Below are positions 8,710-18,365 of a stretch of 64,000 bases of DNA, in pieces. The notes beneath the pieces are model-generated. The model did no database searches. It was not told the DNA's origin and was given only the letters and a program-made list of their open reading frames with translations. A program made the position numbers and the translations under genes. Every line of letters starts with the position of its first letter. Within the stretch, counting starts at the first letter, position 1. The stretch is from Micromonospora ferruginea. GTDB taxonomy: Bacteria; Actinomycetota; Actinomycetes; Mycobacteriales; Micromonosporaceae. The stretch covers positions 802,001 through 866,000 of the forward strand of contig NZ_CP059322.2 in the NCBI RefSeq assembly GCF_013694245.2, read 5' to 3'.

Positions 8710-8811
8710 GTGATCGAGGCGTACCCGAAGCAGGCTCCTGTCCGTGCGGCCACGGCCGCGCGTCGACAGCGCGCCCTGCCGGCCGTCTCGACCCGTCGTC
8801 CGCCGTCGTGA
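8710..8811 (+). CDS. Possible 33-codon leader ORF upstream of the LysE gene
   Basis: The GTG at 8710 follows a strong ribosome site (GGAGGATGAGGG). The frame encodes 33 residues, basic and rich in Ala and Arg, beginning MIEAYPKQAPVRAAT. It stops in TGA at 8809-8811, overlapping the GTG start of the LysE gene as GTGA. The LysE start has no ribosome site of its own, so this ORF could supply translation by coupling. I recognise no family, and expression is inferred from the signals only. Confidence 0.35.
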   Translation: MIEAYPKQAPVRAATAARRQRALPAVSTRRPPS

Positions 8812-9515
8812 CCGGCGGGTTCCTCGCCGGCCTGGTCGCCGGCTACGGCGTGGCGATCCCGGTCGGTGCGATCGCGGTCCTCATCCTCGGGTTGAGCGCC
8901 CGCGACGGGTTCCGGGTCGGCGCCGCCGCGGCGCTGGCCGTGGCGACCGCCGACGGGCTCTACGCGGCGCTCGCCGCGCTCGGCGGCGCCGGGCTGGCGA
9001 GGCTCCTCGCCCCGGTCGCCGGGCCGCTGCGGGTGGTCGCCGCGTTGGTCCTGCTCGGCATCGCCGCGCACGGCCTGTGGCGGGCCTGGTCCACCCGGCG
9101 AGCCCGGCCGATGGACGAGCCCCCGGCGGTGCGCGGCGGGCACGACCCGGCGGTGGGCGGGGCCCCGGCGGTGCGTGGCCCGGCGGGAGCGGACGTGCCG
9201 GCGGGTCGCGGCCTGCGCACCCCGGCCCGGGCGTACCTGGCGCTGCTCGGCCTCACCCTGCTGAACCCGGCCACGGTGCTCTACTTCGCCGCGTTGGTGC
9301 TCGGCCGCCGCGACGCGGCCGAGCCGGATCCGGCCGTCGCCGCGGCGTTCGTGGCCGGCGCGTTCCTGGCCTCGGCGAGCTGGCAACTGGTGGTGGCCGG
9401 CGGTGGCTCGGTGGTCGGCCGGGCGCTGTCCGGTCCGCGCGGCCGGCTGGTCACCGGCGTGGTGTCCAGCGCGTTGATCGCCGCTCTCGCGGCGGCCACC
9501 CTGCTGTCCGGCTGA
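8808..9515 (+). CDS. LysE-family amino-acid exporter
   Basis: A 235-residue membrane protein with about six hydrophobic segments. The LysE/RhtB signature is at the N-terminus (GYGVAIPVGAIAVLILGLSAR) and the second conserved helix start is LLGLTLLNPATVLYFAALVLG. Family members export amino acids or other small cations by proton exchange; the substrate here is unknown. A Pro/Ala-rich loop at about residues 100-145 separates the two halves. The GTG at 8808 has no Shine-Dalgarno and overlaps the stop of the small ORF before it. Confidence 0.85.
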   Translation: MTGGFLAGLVAGYGVAIPVGAIAVLILGLSARDGFRVGAAAALAVATADGLYAALAALGGAGLARLLAPVAGPLRVVAALVLLGIAAHGLWRAWSTRRARPMDEPPAVRGGHDPAVGGAPAVRGPAGADVPAGRGLRTPARAYLALLGLTLLNPATVLYFAALVLGRRDAAEPDPAVAAAFVAGAFLASASWQLVVAGGGSVVGRALSGPRGRLVTGVVSSALIAALAAATLLSG

Positions 9516-9532
9516 CCGCGTACCGTCGTGTC

Positions 9533-10171
9533 ATGAGCAGCCGACCCGCAGCCGGGGGCGGCCGGTGGGTCGAGGTCGACCCGGCCCGCGTCCTGCGCTG
9601 GGCCGAGGGCTTCGCCGACCGGCACGGCCCGCCCACCGTCACCGCCCTGGGGTACGGTCTGCTGCTCACCGCCCCGGACGGCGCCACCGCCGAGTTGCAC
9701 ACGCCGCCCGGCGCCCGCCCGGCGCCGGACCTGCGGGCGTTCGCCGGTGTGGCCGCCGCGCCCCGCCGGCTCGGCCTGCTACTGGCCCGCAAGGGCGCGG
9801 TGGCGGTCGGGGTGGCCGACGGCACCGAGCTGGTGACCTCCAAGGTGGACACCCGGTACGTGCAGGGGCGCACCGCCGCCGGCGGCTGGTCGCAGCAGCG
9901 GTTCGCCAGGCGGCGCGACAACCAGGCGAAGGCGGCCCTGGGCGACGCGGCCGACCTCGCCGTACGCCTGCTGTTGCCGGCGGCCGGCACGCTCGCGGCG
10001 CTGGTCTGCGGCGGGGACCGGCGGGCGGTGGACACGGTGCTGGCCGACCGGCGGCTGGCGCCGCTCGCGGCGTTGCGTGCCGAGCGCCTGTTGGACGTGC
10101 CGGAACCTCGGCACGCGGTGCTGGTGGCGGCCGTCGCCGCCGCCCGGGCGGTCCACATCCTGGTCCGCTGA
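9533..10171 (+). CDS. acVLRF1-family peptidyl-tRNA hydrolase / release-factor-like protein
   Basis: A 212-residue protein of the actinobacterial VLRF1 family, related to the catalytic domain of eukaryotic Vms1/ANKZF1, which frees nascent chains from tRNA on stalled 60S subunits. The hallmark is GGWSQQRFARRRDNQ, with the Gln of the catalytic loop, preceded by TSKVDTRYVQGRT. The bacterial role, probably ribosome rescue, is inferred. The start is ATG 9533, with TACCGT (9521-9526) ending 6 nt before it, which suggests a leaderless mRNA and separate expression from the LysE gene 17 nt upstream. Confidence 0.85.
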   Translation: MSSRPAAGGGRWVEVDPARVLRWAEGFADRHGPPTVTALGYGLLLTAPDGATAELHTPPGARPAPDLRAFAGVAAAPRRLGLLLARKGAVAVGVADGTELVTSKVDTRYVQGRTAAGGWSQQRFARRRDNQAKAALGDAADLAVRLLLPAAGTLAALVCGGDRRAVDTVLADRRLAPLAALRAERLLDVPEPRHAVLVAAVAAARAVHILVR

Positions 10172-10336
10172 ACAGGAAAGATCACATCAAGCCGGTCAAT
10201 CTCCCGCGCCGCCAGTGCATCGAGCGAAACCGATCTCTAAGGTTGGTGTCACGAAGTGGTGGGTCTCCGGGCGACCCACCGGGGCAGCTTCGCCTCCGCC
10301 ATCCGTGCACCGACATCGTTGGGAGAGAACATTTTC

Positions 10337-11548
10337 ATGAGCGGACATCAGGACGGCCGGCCCGGAACCCGGTGGCGCCGTGCGACCAGGCTGCTCGCCG
10401 CCGCGGCGGCGATGTGCACCGGAAGCGTCGTGCTCACCGCCGCGCTGACCACGGGCCCGGCGGCGGCCGGTGCGGCCGAACGCGCCGCGCTGGCGGCCCC
10501 GGCGGTCACCAGTGTCACCACCGGCGGGGCGCACACCTGCGCGATCCCGACCGACGGGGGCCTGTGGTGCTGGGGCTCGAACTACGGCGGCCAGCTCGGC
10601 GACGGCACCACCACGAACCGGAGCACCCCGGCGCGGGTCGGCACCGCCACCTGGGCGTCGGTCGACGGCGGCTCCGGCCACACCTGCGCGATCCGGACGG
10701 ACGGGACGCTGTGGTGCTGGGGCTCGAACTTCCGGGGCCAGCTCGGCGACGGCAGCACCACCAGCCGCAGCGCGCCGGTGCAGGTCGGCACCGCCACCAC
10801 CTGGGCCCGGGTCAGCGCCGGCCCGGCGCACACCTGCGCGATCCGGACCGACGGCACGCTCTGGTGCTGGGGCTTCAACCGGACCTCGCAGCTCGGCGTG
10901 GGCACCTCGCCGTACGTCGCGACCACCCCGCTGCAGGTCGGCACCGCGACCACCTGGGCGAGCGTCTCGACCGGCTTCGCGCACACCTGCGCGATCCGCA
11001 CCGACGGCACGCTGTGGTGCTGGGGGCTGAGTTCGGACGGGCAGCTCGGTCTCGGCACGCTGGGCTCGCAGACCACGCCGGCGCAGGTCGGCACCGCGAC
11101 CACCTGGTCCGGCGTCGCGGCCGGATACGCGCACACCTGCGGGGTCCGCTCCGGCGCGCTGTGGTGCTGGGGGGAGAACGGCTACGGGCAGCTCGGCGTG
11201 GGCGGCACCTACCAGACCACGCCGGTCCAGGTCGGCACCGGCACCACCTGGAGCCGGGTCGACGCGAGCAGTGACACGTCGTGCGCGTCGCGCACCGACG
11301 GCAGCCTCTGGTGCTGGGGCAAGAACGGCTCCGGGCAGGTCGGGGACGGCACCACCACGCACCGGTCCGCGCCGACCCGCGTCGGCACCGAGACGACCTG
11401 GACCGGCGGCCTGGCCGTCACCGACCACGGCTGCGGGATCCGCACCGGCGGCGGCCTGTGGTGCTGGGGCGACAACAGCGGTGGGCAACTGGGCGACGGC
11501 ACCACCGTCCAGCGGCCGACGCCGGCCCAGGTGAACCTGCCGGGCTGA
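10337..11548 (+). CDS. Secreted RCC1-repeat (beta-propeller) protein
   Basis: A 403-residue protein with an N-terminal signal region (basic stretch, then a hydrophobic Ala-rich core ending near GAAERAAL). The rest is about seven RCC1-type repeats of 50-55 residues. Each carries a version of [16 protein letters not shown] followed by [18 protein letters not shown], the blades of a propeller. Paired Cys in each blade (HTCAI, LWCWG) suggest disulfides, fitting export. The start at 10337 is supported by GGGAGAGA upstream; an earlier in-frame start at 10256 is unlikely. The 165-nt upstream gap shows no recognisable riboswitch. Ligand unknown. Confidence 0.85.
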   Translation: MSGHQDGRPGTRWRRATRLLAAAAAMCTGSVVLTAALTTGPAAAGAAERAALAAPAVTSVTTGGAHTCAIPTDGGLWCWGSNYGGQLGDGTTTNRSTPARVGTATWASVDGGSGHTCAIRTDGTLWCWGSNFRGQLGDGSTTSRSAPVQVGTATTWARVSAGPAHTCAIRTDGTLWCWGFNRTSQLGVGTSPYVATTPLQVGTATTWASVSTGFAHTCAIRTDGTLWCWGLSSDGQLGLGTLGSQTTPAQVGTATTWSGVAAGYAHTCGVRSGALWCWGENGYGQLGVGGTYQTTPVQVGTGTTWSRVDASSDTSCASRTDGSLWCWGKNGSGQVGDGTTTHRSAPTRVGTETTWTGGLAVTDHGCGIRTGGGLWCWGDNSGGQLGDGTTVQRPTPAQVNLPG

Positions 11549-11637
11549 CCGGCGGGCACCACGGGACCGGGCCGCCGGCCCGTGCCGCGGGACGTCCCAG
11601 CGGTACGGGCCGACGGCCCGGGGTGGAGCGGTCGCGC

Positions 11638-12564
11638 CTACTGGCCGGCGCCGAAGGTGTCGCAGGCCTTCGGGTCGCCGGTGGAGAAGCCCTTGGTGAA
11701 CCACTGCTTGCGCTGCTCGGAGCTGCCGTGGGTGAACTCGTCCGGGTTCACCGGCCGGCCGGAGCGCTGCTGGATGGCGTCGTCGCCGATCTTCTCGGCG
11801 GTGTCGATCGCCTGCTGGATGTCCTGGTCGGTGATGCTCTTGAAGATCTTCTGCCCCTTGTCGTCGGCGGTGCCGGTGGCGTTCTTGGCCCAGGCGCCGG
11901 CGTAGCAGTCGGCCTGCAACTCCAGCTTGACCGAGAGCGCGTTGGCGTTCTGCGGGTCGCGCTGCTGCTGGCGGCGCATCTGCGCCTCGGTGCCGAGCAG
12001 GTCCTGCACGTGGTGGCCGTACTCGTGCGCCAGCACGTACGGCTGGGCGAACTCGCCCTCGGCGCCGAGCTGGTCGGCGAGCAGCCGGTAGAACGTGAGG
12101 TCGATGTAGACCAGGTCGTCGGCCGGGCAGTAGAACGGCCCGACCCCGGAGTCGGCCGCGCCGCAGCCGGTGTTGACGTTCTGGCTGAAGAACACCGTCT
12201 TGGACGGCTGGTACTGCTCGCCGAAGACCTCCGGCATGGCGGTGCGCCAGTATGCCTGGATCGAGTTGACGTAGAGGGTGTTGCGGCAGTCGAGCTGCTT
12301 CAGCGCGTCCTGCGCGGAGCACTTCTGCTCCAGGGAGGTGTTGTCGCCCTGCTCGGATCCGCCGCCGCCGTTGGTGGCCGCGTTGAGGCCGAAGCCGCCG
12401 CCGACCAGGGCGACGAGCACGGCGATGATGATGCCCACGAGCCCGCCCCGGCCACCGCCGCCACCCGGGATGGGAATGCCCATCCCGCCTCCTCCTCCGC
12501 CGCCGGACCCTCGCCGGTCGTCCACCTGGCTGGTGTCGACCCGCGCGTTCTCGTTCAGCTCCAT
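11638..12564 (-). CDS. Neutral zinc metallopeptidase (YpfJ/KPN_02809 family)
   Basis: A 308-residue single-pass membrane protein. The N-terminus is polar and Gly-rich (residues 20-40), followed by a hydrophobic helix (LVGIIIAVLVALVGGG) and an extracytoplasmic peptidase domain with the zinc motif HEYGHHVQDLLG. Cys pairs such as NTGCGAADSG and QADCYAGAWA are family features. The start at 12564 was preferred over the GTG at 12579 because GGGG lies 5 nt before it. It is divergent from the ABC-F gene. Substrate unknown. Confidence 0.9.
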   Translation of the reverse strand: MELNENARVDTSQVDDRRGSGGGGGGGMGIPIPGGGGGRGGLVGIIIAVLVALVGGGFGLNAATNGGGGSEQGDNTSLEQKCSAQDALKQLDCRNTLYVNSIQAYWRTAMPEVFGEQYQPSKTVFFSQNVNTGCGAADSGVGPFYCPADDLVYIDLTFYRLLADQLGAEGEFAQPYVLAHEYGHHVQDLLGTEAQMRRQQQRDPQNANALSVKLELQADCYAGAWAKNATGTADDKGQKIFKSITDQDIQQAIDTAEKIGDDAIQQRSGRPVNPDEFTHGSSEQRKQWFTKGFSTGDPKACDTFGAGQ

Positions 12565-12687
12565 GTTGACCCCGATCACCGATGTGTCCGTGTGTGATGG
12601 TTGCGGTACCGGACCGGGTCCGGACGGCGCATTCGGTACCCGATGATCTTGTCCGGTAATCCGGCGGGGGCGGCGCGGCGCGCCCGG

Positions 12688-12720
12688 TACACTTGACCCG
12701 TGCTGCGCTGCGAAGGCTGA
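12688..12720 (+). promoter_or_regulatory. Leaderless promoter plus 6-codon leader ORF ahead of the ABC-F gene
   Basis: TACACT (12688-12693) is followed after 6 nt by GTG CTG CGC TGC GAA GGC TGA (12700-12720), encoding MLRCEG. The ABC-F ATG lies 92 nt after this stop, leaving a leader long enough for attenuation. ABC-F genes are often controlled by leader peptides and ribosome stalling, so this may be a sensor; that is inference. Confidence 0.4.
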
Positions 12721-12812
12721 ACGGCCCCGCGCCGACGGGAGATGACGACCCGCCGGCGCTTTCGCGTGCCCTGAATCAGCCCTTCCGGAACCCCGAGAGC
12801 GAGTACTCCGAA

Positions 12813-14420
<1,608 letters not shown>

Positions 14421-14438
14421 CCCGCTCCCGTCGGAAGG

Positions 14439-15044
14439 TCAGGGGAGCAGGGCGGCCAGGCGGGGGAGCACGCCGGAGGTGAGCAGGATGGTCGCGCCGA
14501 TGGCGATGAAGATCGCCGGGACCAGCCAGTGGCCGGCGCGGCCGACCAGCGCCACCACCCGGGGGTGACCGCCGAGCGCGGCGGCGACCGCGCACCAGAC
14601 GGCCACCAGCACGGCGAAGACCAGCAGCCAGACCAGGCCGGTGGCCGGGTCGAGGGTGCGGAAGACCGGCACGTAGACGGCGATGTTGTCGGCGCCGTTG
14701 GCGACCGTGACCCCGGCGACGCCGAGCAGCGTGCCGACCACCGCCGGCGGCTCGTCGTCCTCGGCGTCCCGCCTGAGCAGCGCCCGGACGCCGAGCGCGA
14801 CCGGCAGCAGCCCCAGCAGGCCGGGCCACGGGTCGGGCACCACCAGCAGGCCGGCGGCGGCCACCACCGCGACGGCGACCAGCGCGCCGATGCCGGCGTA
14901 CTGGCCGGCGACGATCTGCCAGGGTCGGGGCCGGCCGCTGCGCCGGGCCGCCACGAACAGCACGGTGAGCACGACGACGTCGTCGAGGTTGGTGGCGGCG
15001 AATACGCCCGCGGCGCCCGCCGCGGCGGCGATCAGGTCGGTCAC
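14439..15044 (-). CDS. CadD-type cadmium / cation resistance transporter
   Basis: A 201-residue membrane protein with about six helices. The family motif after the first helix is FAATNLDDVVVLTVLF, and ANGADNIAVYVPVF matches the second repeat; paired acidic residues in these helices are thought to bind metal. CadD-like proteins export cadmium or other divalent cations. On the minus strand TATCGT ends 7 nt before the GTG at 15044, so I prefer that start over the GTG at 15053. It is convergent with the ABC-F gene. Substrate not shown by sequence. Confidence 0.82.
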   Translation of the reverse strand: MTDLIAAAAGAAGVFAATNLDDVVVLTVLFVAARRSGRPRPWQIVAGQYAGIGALVAVAVVAAAGLLVVPDPWPGLLGLLPVALGVRALLRRDAEDDEPPAVVGTLLGVAGVTVANGADNIAVYVPVFRTLDPATGLVWLLVFAVLVAVWCAVAAALGGHPRVVALVGRAGHWLVPAIFIAIGATILLTSGVLPRLAALLP

Positions 15045-15226
15045 CGGGGGCACGATACGACCCCACCGGTACGGATCGGACGGTCGGGAGGATCACTCTA
15101 TCGGGAAGCTGACAATGCGTAGCGTGTCGGTTGGCGAATAGTTGATATCTGGCGCATGATCGTCCGAGGCGGTCTAATAGGTGGGACCGTATCCGAACCG
15201 CACAGTCTGGGACGTGAGGAATCAGC

Positions 15227-15454
15227 ATGGCAGCCACCGGCACAGCCACCAGCACTGAGAAGGGTCGCCGGATCGTCGGGGCCGAGCGTCAGACGCTCGC
15301 CAAAGACCTGGTAAAGCGGTACACCGGGGGTGAGAGCATCCGTGCGCTGGCGGCCTCGACCGGCCGTTCATACGGATTCATCCACCGGGTGCTCACCGAG
15401 TCCGGGGTGCAGCTGCGGCAGCGCGGCGGCGCCCGGCGCCGCAAGAAGGCGTGA
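15227..15454 (+). CDS. Small helix-turn-helix protein (Rv1473A-like)
   Basis: A 75-residue basic protein. The central ESIRALAASTGRSYGFIHRV is a clear HTH, and the tail is Arg/Lys-rich (RQRGGARRRKKA), suggesting DNA binding. A good ribosome site (GTGAGGA, 6 nt spacing) precedes the ATG. It lies between the ABC-F/CadD genes and an enoyl-CoA hydratase. M. tuberculosis has a comparable small HTH gene beside Rv1473. Targets are unknown. Confidence 0.85.
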   Translation: MAATGTATSTEKGRRIVGAERQTLAKDLVKRYTGGESIRALAASTGRSYGFIHRVLTESGVQLRQRGGARRRKKA

Positions 15455-15500
15455 CCCGCCCCCCAGCGTCGTCCATCAGCGTCGCGCTCCGGGCGGTCCG

Positions 15501-16268
15501 GTGACCGCCGAGACGGCCGGAGTTCGACTCGACTGCGACGGGCCGGTCGCGACGGTGACGTTGTGCCGGCCCGACGTGCTCAACGCCCAGACCCCGGCGA
15601 TGTGGCGCGCCATGAGCGACTTCTCCCGGGACCTGCCCGGTGACGTCCGGGTCGTCGTCGTACGCGGCGAGGGGCGGTCCTTCTCCGCCGGCCTGGACCT
15701 GGCGTTCGCCGGCGCGTCCGGGCCGGGCTCCTTCGCCGAGCTGGCCACGCTCCCGGAGAGCGAGTGCGCCGACCGGATCGCCGAATATCAGGCCGGCTTC
15801 ACCTGGCTGCACCGGCCGGACGTCATCTCGATCGCCGCGGTGCAGGGGCACGCGATCGGCGCCGGCTTCCAGCTCGCCCTCGCCTGCGACCTGCGGGTGC
15901 TCGCCGCCGACGCCCGGCTCTCGATGGCCGAGGTGACCCTCGGCCTGGTTCCCGACCTGGCCGGCACGGGTCGCCTGGTCGACCTGGTCGGCTATTCCCG
16001 GGCCCTGGAGATCTGCGCCACCGGCCGCCGGATGGACGCCGCCGAGGCGGACCGGATCGGCCTGGCCACCCTGGTGGTGCCGACCGACGAGTTGGACGGC
16101 GCGGTGCGGGACCTGTCCGCCGGGCTGCTGGCCAACAACCGGGACGCGATCGTGGAGATCAAGGCGCTGCTCGCCGGCGCGGCCGGACGCCCGCCCGCCG
16201 AGCAGCAGCGGGCCGAGCGGGAGGCGCAGACCCGGCGGATCCGGGACCTGGCCGGGCAGGGCGAATAG
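15501..16268 (+). CDS. Enoyl-CoA hydratase/isomerase family protein (EchA12-like)
   Basis: A 255-residue crotonase-fold protein. The oxyanion-hole segment is present (GEGRSFSAGLDLAFAG) and the second active-site region is AVQGHAIGAGFQLALACDLR with AEVTLGLVPDLAGTGRL. The hydratase Glu pair cannot be confirmed; the position after GLVPD suggests one acidic residue. So hydration, isomerisation or another crotonase reaction on an acyl-CoA is possible. The GTG at 15501 starts 46 nt after the HTH gene. Position and similarity match M. tuberculosis echA12 (Rv1472). Confidence 0.87.
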   Translation: MTAETAGVRLDCDGPVATVTLCRPDVLNAQTPAMWRAMSDFSRDLPGDVRVVVVRGEGRSFSAGLDLAFAGASGPGSFAELATLPESECADRIAEYQAGFTWLHRPDVISIAAVQGHAIGAGFQLALACDLRVLAADARLSMAEVTLGLVPDLAGTGRLVDLVGYSRALEICATGRRMDAAEADRIGLATLVVPTDELDGAVRDLSAGLLANNRDAIVEIKALLAGAAGRPPAEQQRAEREAQTRRIRDLAGQGE

Positions 16269-16370
16269 TAAGGACCGTTCGGGAAGATCTGGGTTACTCG
16301 CGAGGTTGTCACAGGCGTCGGGAGAATTGACCCCGACGGTTCGGCCTGCCCGACGATCCGGAGGTGACGA

Positions 16371-18365
16371 GTGTCCAGCCACATGGCCGGCGGCGGCATG
16401 GGCGGCTGGAGCATGCTCCGGTCGCTGCGCAACCGCGACGAGGTCTCCGCCCACCGGCTCAAGCGCGGCACCGCCCGGCGGATCGTCGCGTTCGCCCAGC
16501 CCTACCGGCGCGACATCGTCGTCTTCCTGCTCACCGTGATCGTGGCCGCGGTCATCGGCGTGGCCACCCCGCTGCTCGCCGGCGACGTGATCGACGCGAT
16601 CGCCGGCGGTGGTCCCGACGCCCGCGAGACGGTGGTCCGGCTCGCCCTGGTCATCGCCGCGCTGGCCGTGGCCGACGCGCTCTTCTCGCTGGCCCAGCGG
16701 TGGTATTCGGCCCGCATCGGCGAGGGCATCATCCTCGACCTGCGCACCCGGGTCTACGACCACGTCCAGCGCATGCCGCTGCAGTTCTTCACCCGCACCC
16801 AGACCGGCGCGCTGGTCAGCCGGCTCAACAACGACGTGCTCGGCGCCCAGCGCGCGTTCACCTCGACGCTGTCCGGGGTGGTCAGCAACGTCATCCAACT
16901 CGTGCTCACCGCCGGGGCGATGCTGGTGCTGTCCTGGCAGATCACCGTGCTGGCGCTGGTCCTGCTGCCGATCTTCATCATCCCGGCCCGCCGGGTCGGC
17001 AAGCGGCTGGCCGAGATCACCCGCGAGTCCTACAACCTCGACGCCAAGATGAACGCCACCATGACCGAGCGGTTCAACGTCTCGGGCGCGTTGCTGGTCA
17101 AGCTCTTCGGCGCGCCCGAGGTCGAGGCCAGCCGGTTCGCCGGCCGGGCCGAACGGGTCCGTGACATCGGCATCCAGTCCGCGATGTACTCCCGCACCTT
17201 CTTCGTGGCGATGCTGCTGGTCGCCTCGCTCGCCCAGGCGCTCACCTACGGGCTGGGCGGCTGGCTCGCGGTCGCCGGCGCGGTCAGCGCGGGCACCGTG
17301 GTCAAGCTGGCGCTGCTGCTCACCCGCCTCTACGGTCCGCTCACCGCGCTCTCCAACGTCCGGGTCGACGTGATGAGCGCGCTGGTCTCCTTCGACCGGG
17401 TCTTCGAGGTGCTCGACCTGCGTCCCGGCATCGAGGAGAAGCCCGACGCGGTGCCGGTGCCCCGGGGCAGCGGCCGGGTCGAGTTCCGCGACGTGCGCTT
17501 CCGCTACCCGAGCGCCGCCGAGGTGTCGCTGGCCTCCCTCGAAGAGGTCGCCACGCTCGACCGCACGGTCAACGAGCCGGTGCTCAAGGGCGTCTCGTTC
17601 GGCGTCGAGCCGGGGCAGATGGTGGCCCTGGTCGGCCCGTCCGGCGCCGGCAAGTCGACGCTGTCCATGCTGATCTCCCGGATCTACGACGTGAGCGACG
17701 GTCAGGTGCTGGTCGGCGGCGTCGACGTGCGCGACGCGACGCTCGCCTCGCTGCGCGACGAGATCGGCGTGGTCACCCAGGACTCGCACCTGTTCCACGA
17801 GACGATCCGGGAGAACCTCCGCTACGCCAAGCCCGACGCCACCGACGACGAGATCTGGGCCGCGCTGGCCGGCGCGCAGGTCGCCGACCTGGTCCGGGCC
17901 ACGCCCGACGGGCTCGACACCACCGTCGGCGAGCGGGGCTACCGCTTCTCCGGCGGTGAGAAGCAGCGGATCGCGATCGCCCGGCTGCTGCTCAAGGCCC
18001 CGTCGATCGTGATCCTCGACGAGGCCACCGCGCACCTCGACTCGGAGAGCGAGGCGGCGGTGCAGCGGGCGTTGGCGGTGGCGCTGACCGGGCGTACCGC
18101 GCTGGTGATCGCGCACCGGCTCTCCACCGTGCGCGACGCCGACCAGATCCTCGTGCTCGACGAGGGGCGGATCGTCGAGCGGGGCCGGCACGAGGAGCTG
18201 GTGGCGGTCGGCGGTCTCTACGCCGAGCTCTACCGCACCCAGTTCGCGGTCGCCGACTCCCCGGCGCCCTACGCCGATCCGGAGCAGCCCGAGCCGATCG
18301 TGACCACGGTGCCGATGGGCACCTACGTCGCGCAGGAGGCGATGCCGCCGGCGGCGGCGAACTAG
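16371..18365 (+). CDS. ABC transporter, fused membrane and ATPase domains (exporter type)
   Basis: A 664-residue half-transporter. Six membrane helices lie within about residues 40-330, and the ATPase domain follows from about 360, with Walker A GPSGAGKST, Q-loop VVTQDSHLF, signature YRFSGGEKQRIAI, Walker B IVILDEATAHLD and switch His in IAHRLSTV. This is the multidrug/lipid exporter architecture, working as a homodimer or with a partner. GGAGGTGA just before the GTG at 16371 fixes the start. The N-terminus is Met/Gly-rich. Its last four bases overlap the convergent NACHT gene (shared CTAG). Confidence 0.92.
   Translation: MSSHMAGGGMGGWSMLRSLRNRDEVSAHRLKRGTARRIVAFAQPYRRDIVVFLLTVIVAAVIGVATPLLAGDVIDAIAGGGPDARETVVRLALVIAALAVADALFSLAQRWYSARIGEGIILDLRTRVYDHVQRMPLQFFTRTQTGALVSRLNNDVLGAQRAFTSTLSGVVSNVIQLVLTAGAMLVLSWQITVLALVLLPIFIIPARRVGKRLAEITRESYNLDAKMNATMTERFNVSGALLVKLFGAPEVEASRFAGRAERVRDIGIQSAMYSRTFFVAMLLVASLAQALTYGLGGWLAVAGAVSAGTVVKLALLLTRLYGPLTALSNVRVDVMSALVSFDRVFEVLDLRPGIEEKPDAVPVPRGSGRVEFRDVRFRYPSAAEVSLASLEEVATLDRTVNEPVLKGVSFGVEPGQMVALVGPSGAGKSTLSMLISRIYDVSDGQVLVGGVDVRDATLASLRDEIGVVTQDSHLFHETIRENLRYAKPDATDDEIWAALAGAQVADLVRATPDGLDTTVGERGYRFSGGEKQRIAIARLLLKAPSIVILDEATAHLDSESEAAVQRALAVALTGRTALVIAHRLSTVRDADQILVLDEGRIVERGRHEELVAVGGLYAELYRTQFAVADSPAPYADPEQPEPIVTTVPMGTYVAQEAMPPAAAN

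Noticed and set aside
10172..10336. Possible riboswitch before the RCC1-repeat gene
   Set aside because: I looked for c-di-GMP, c-di-AMP, cobalamin and TPP landmarks; the GGGTCTCC/GGCGACCC stretch forms only a short stem and no conserved core is present.
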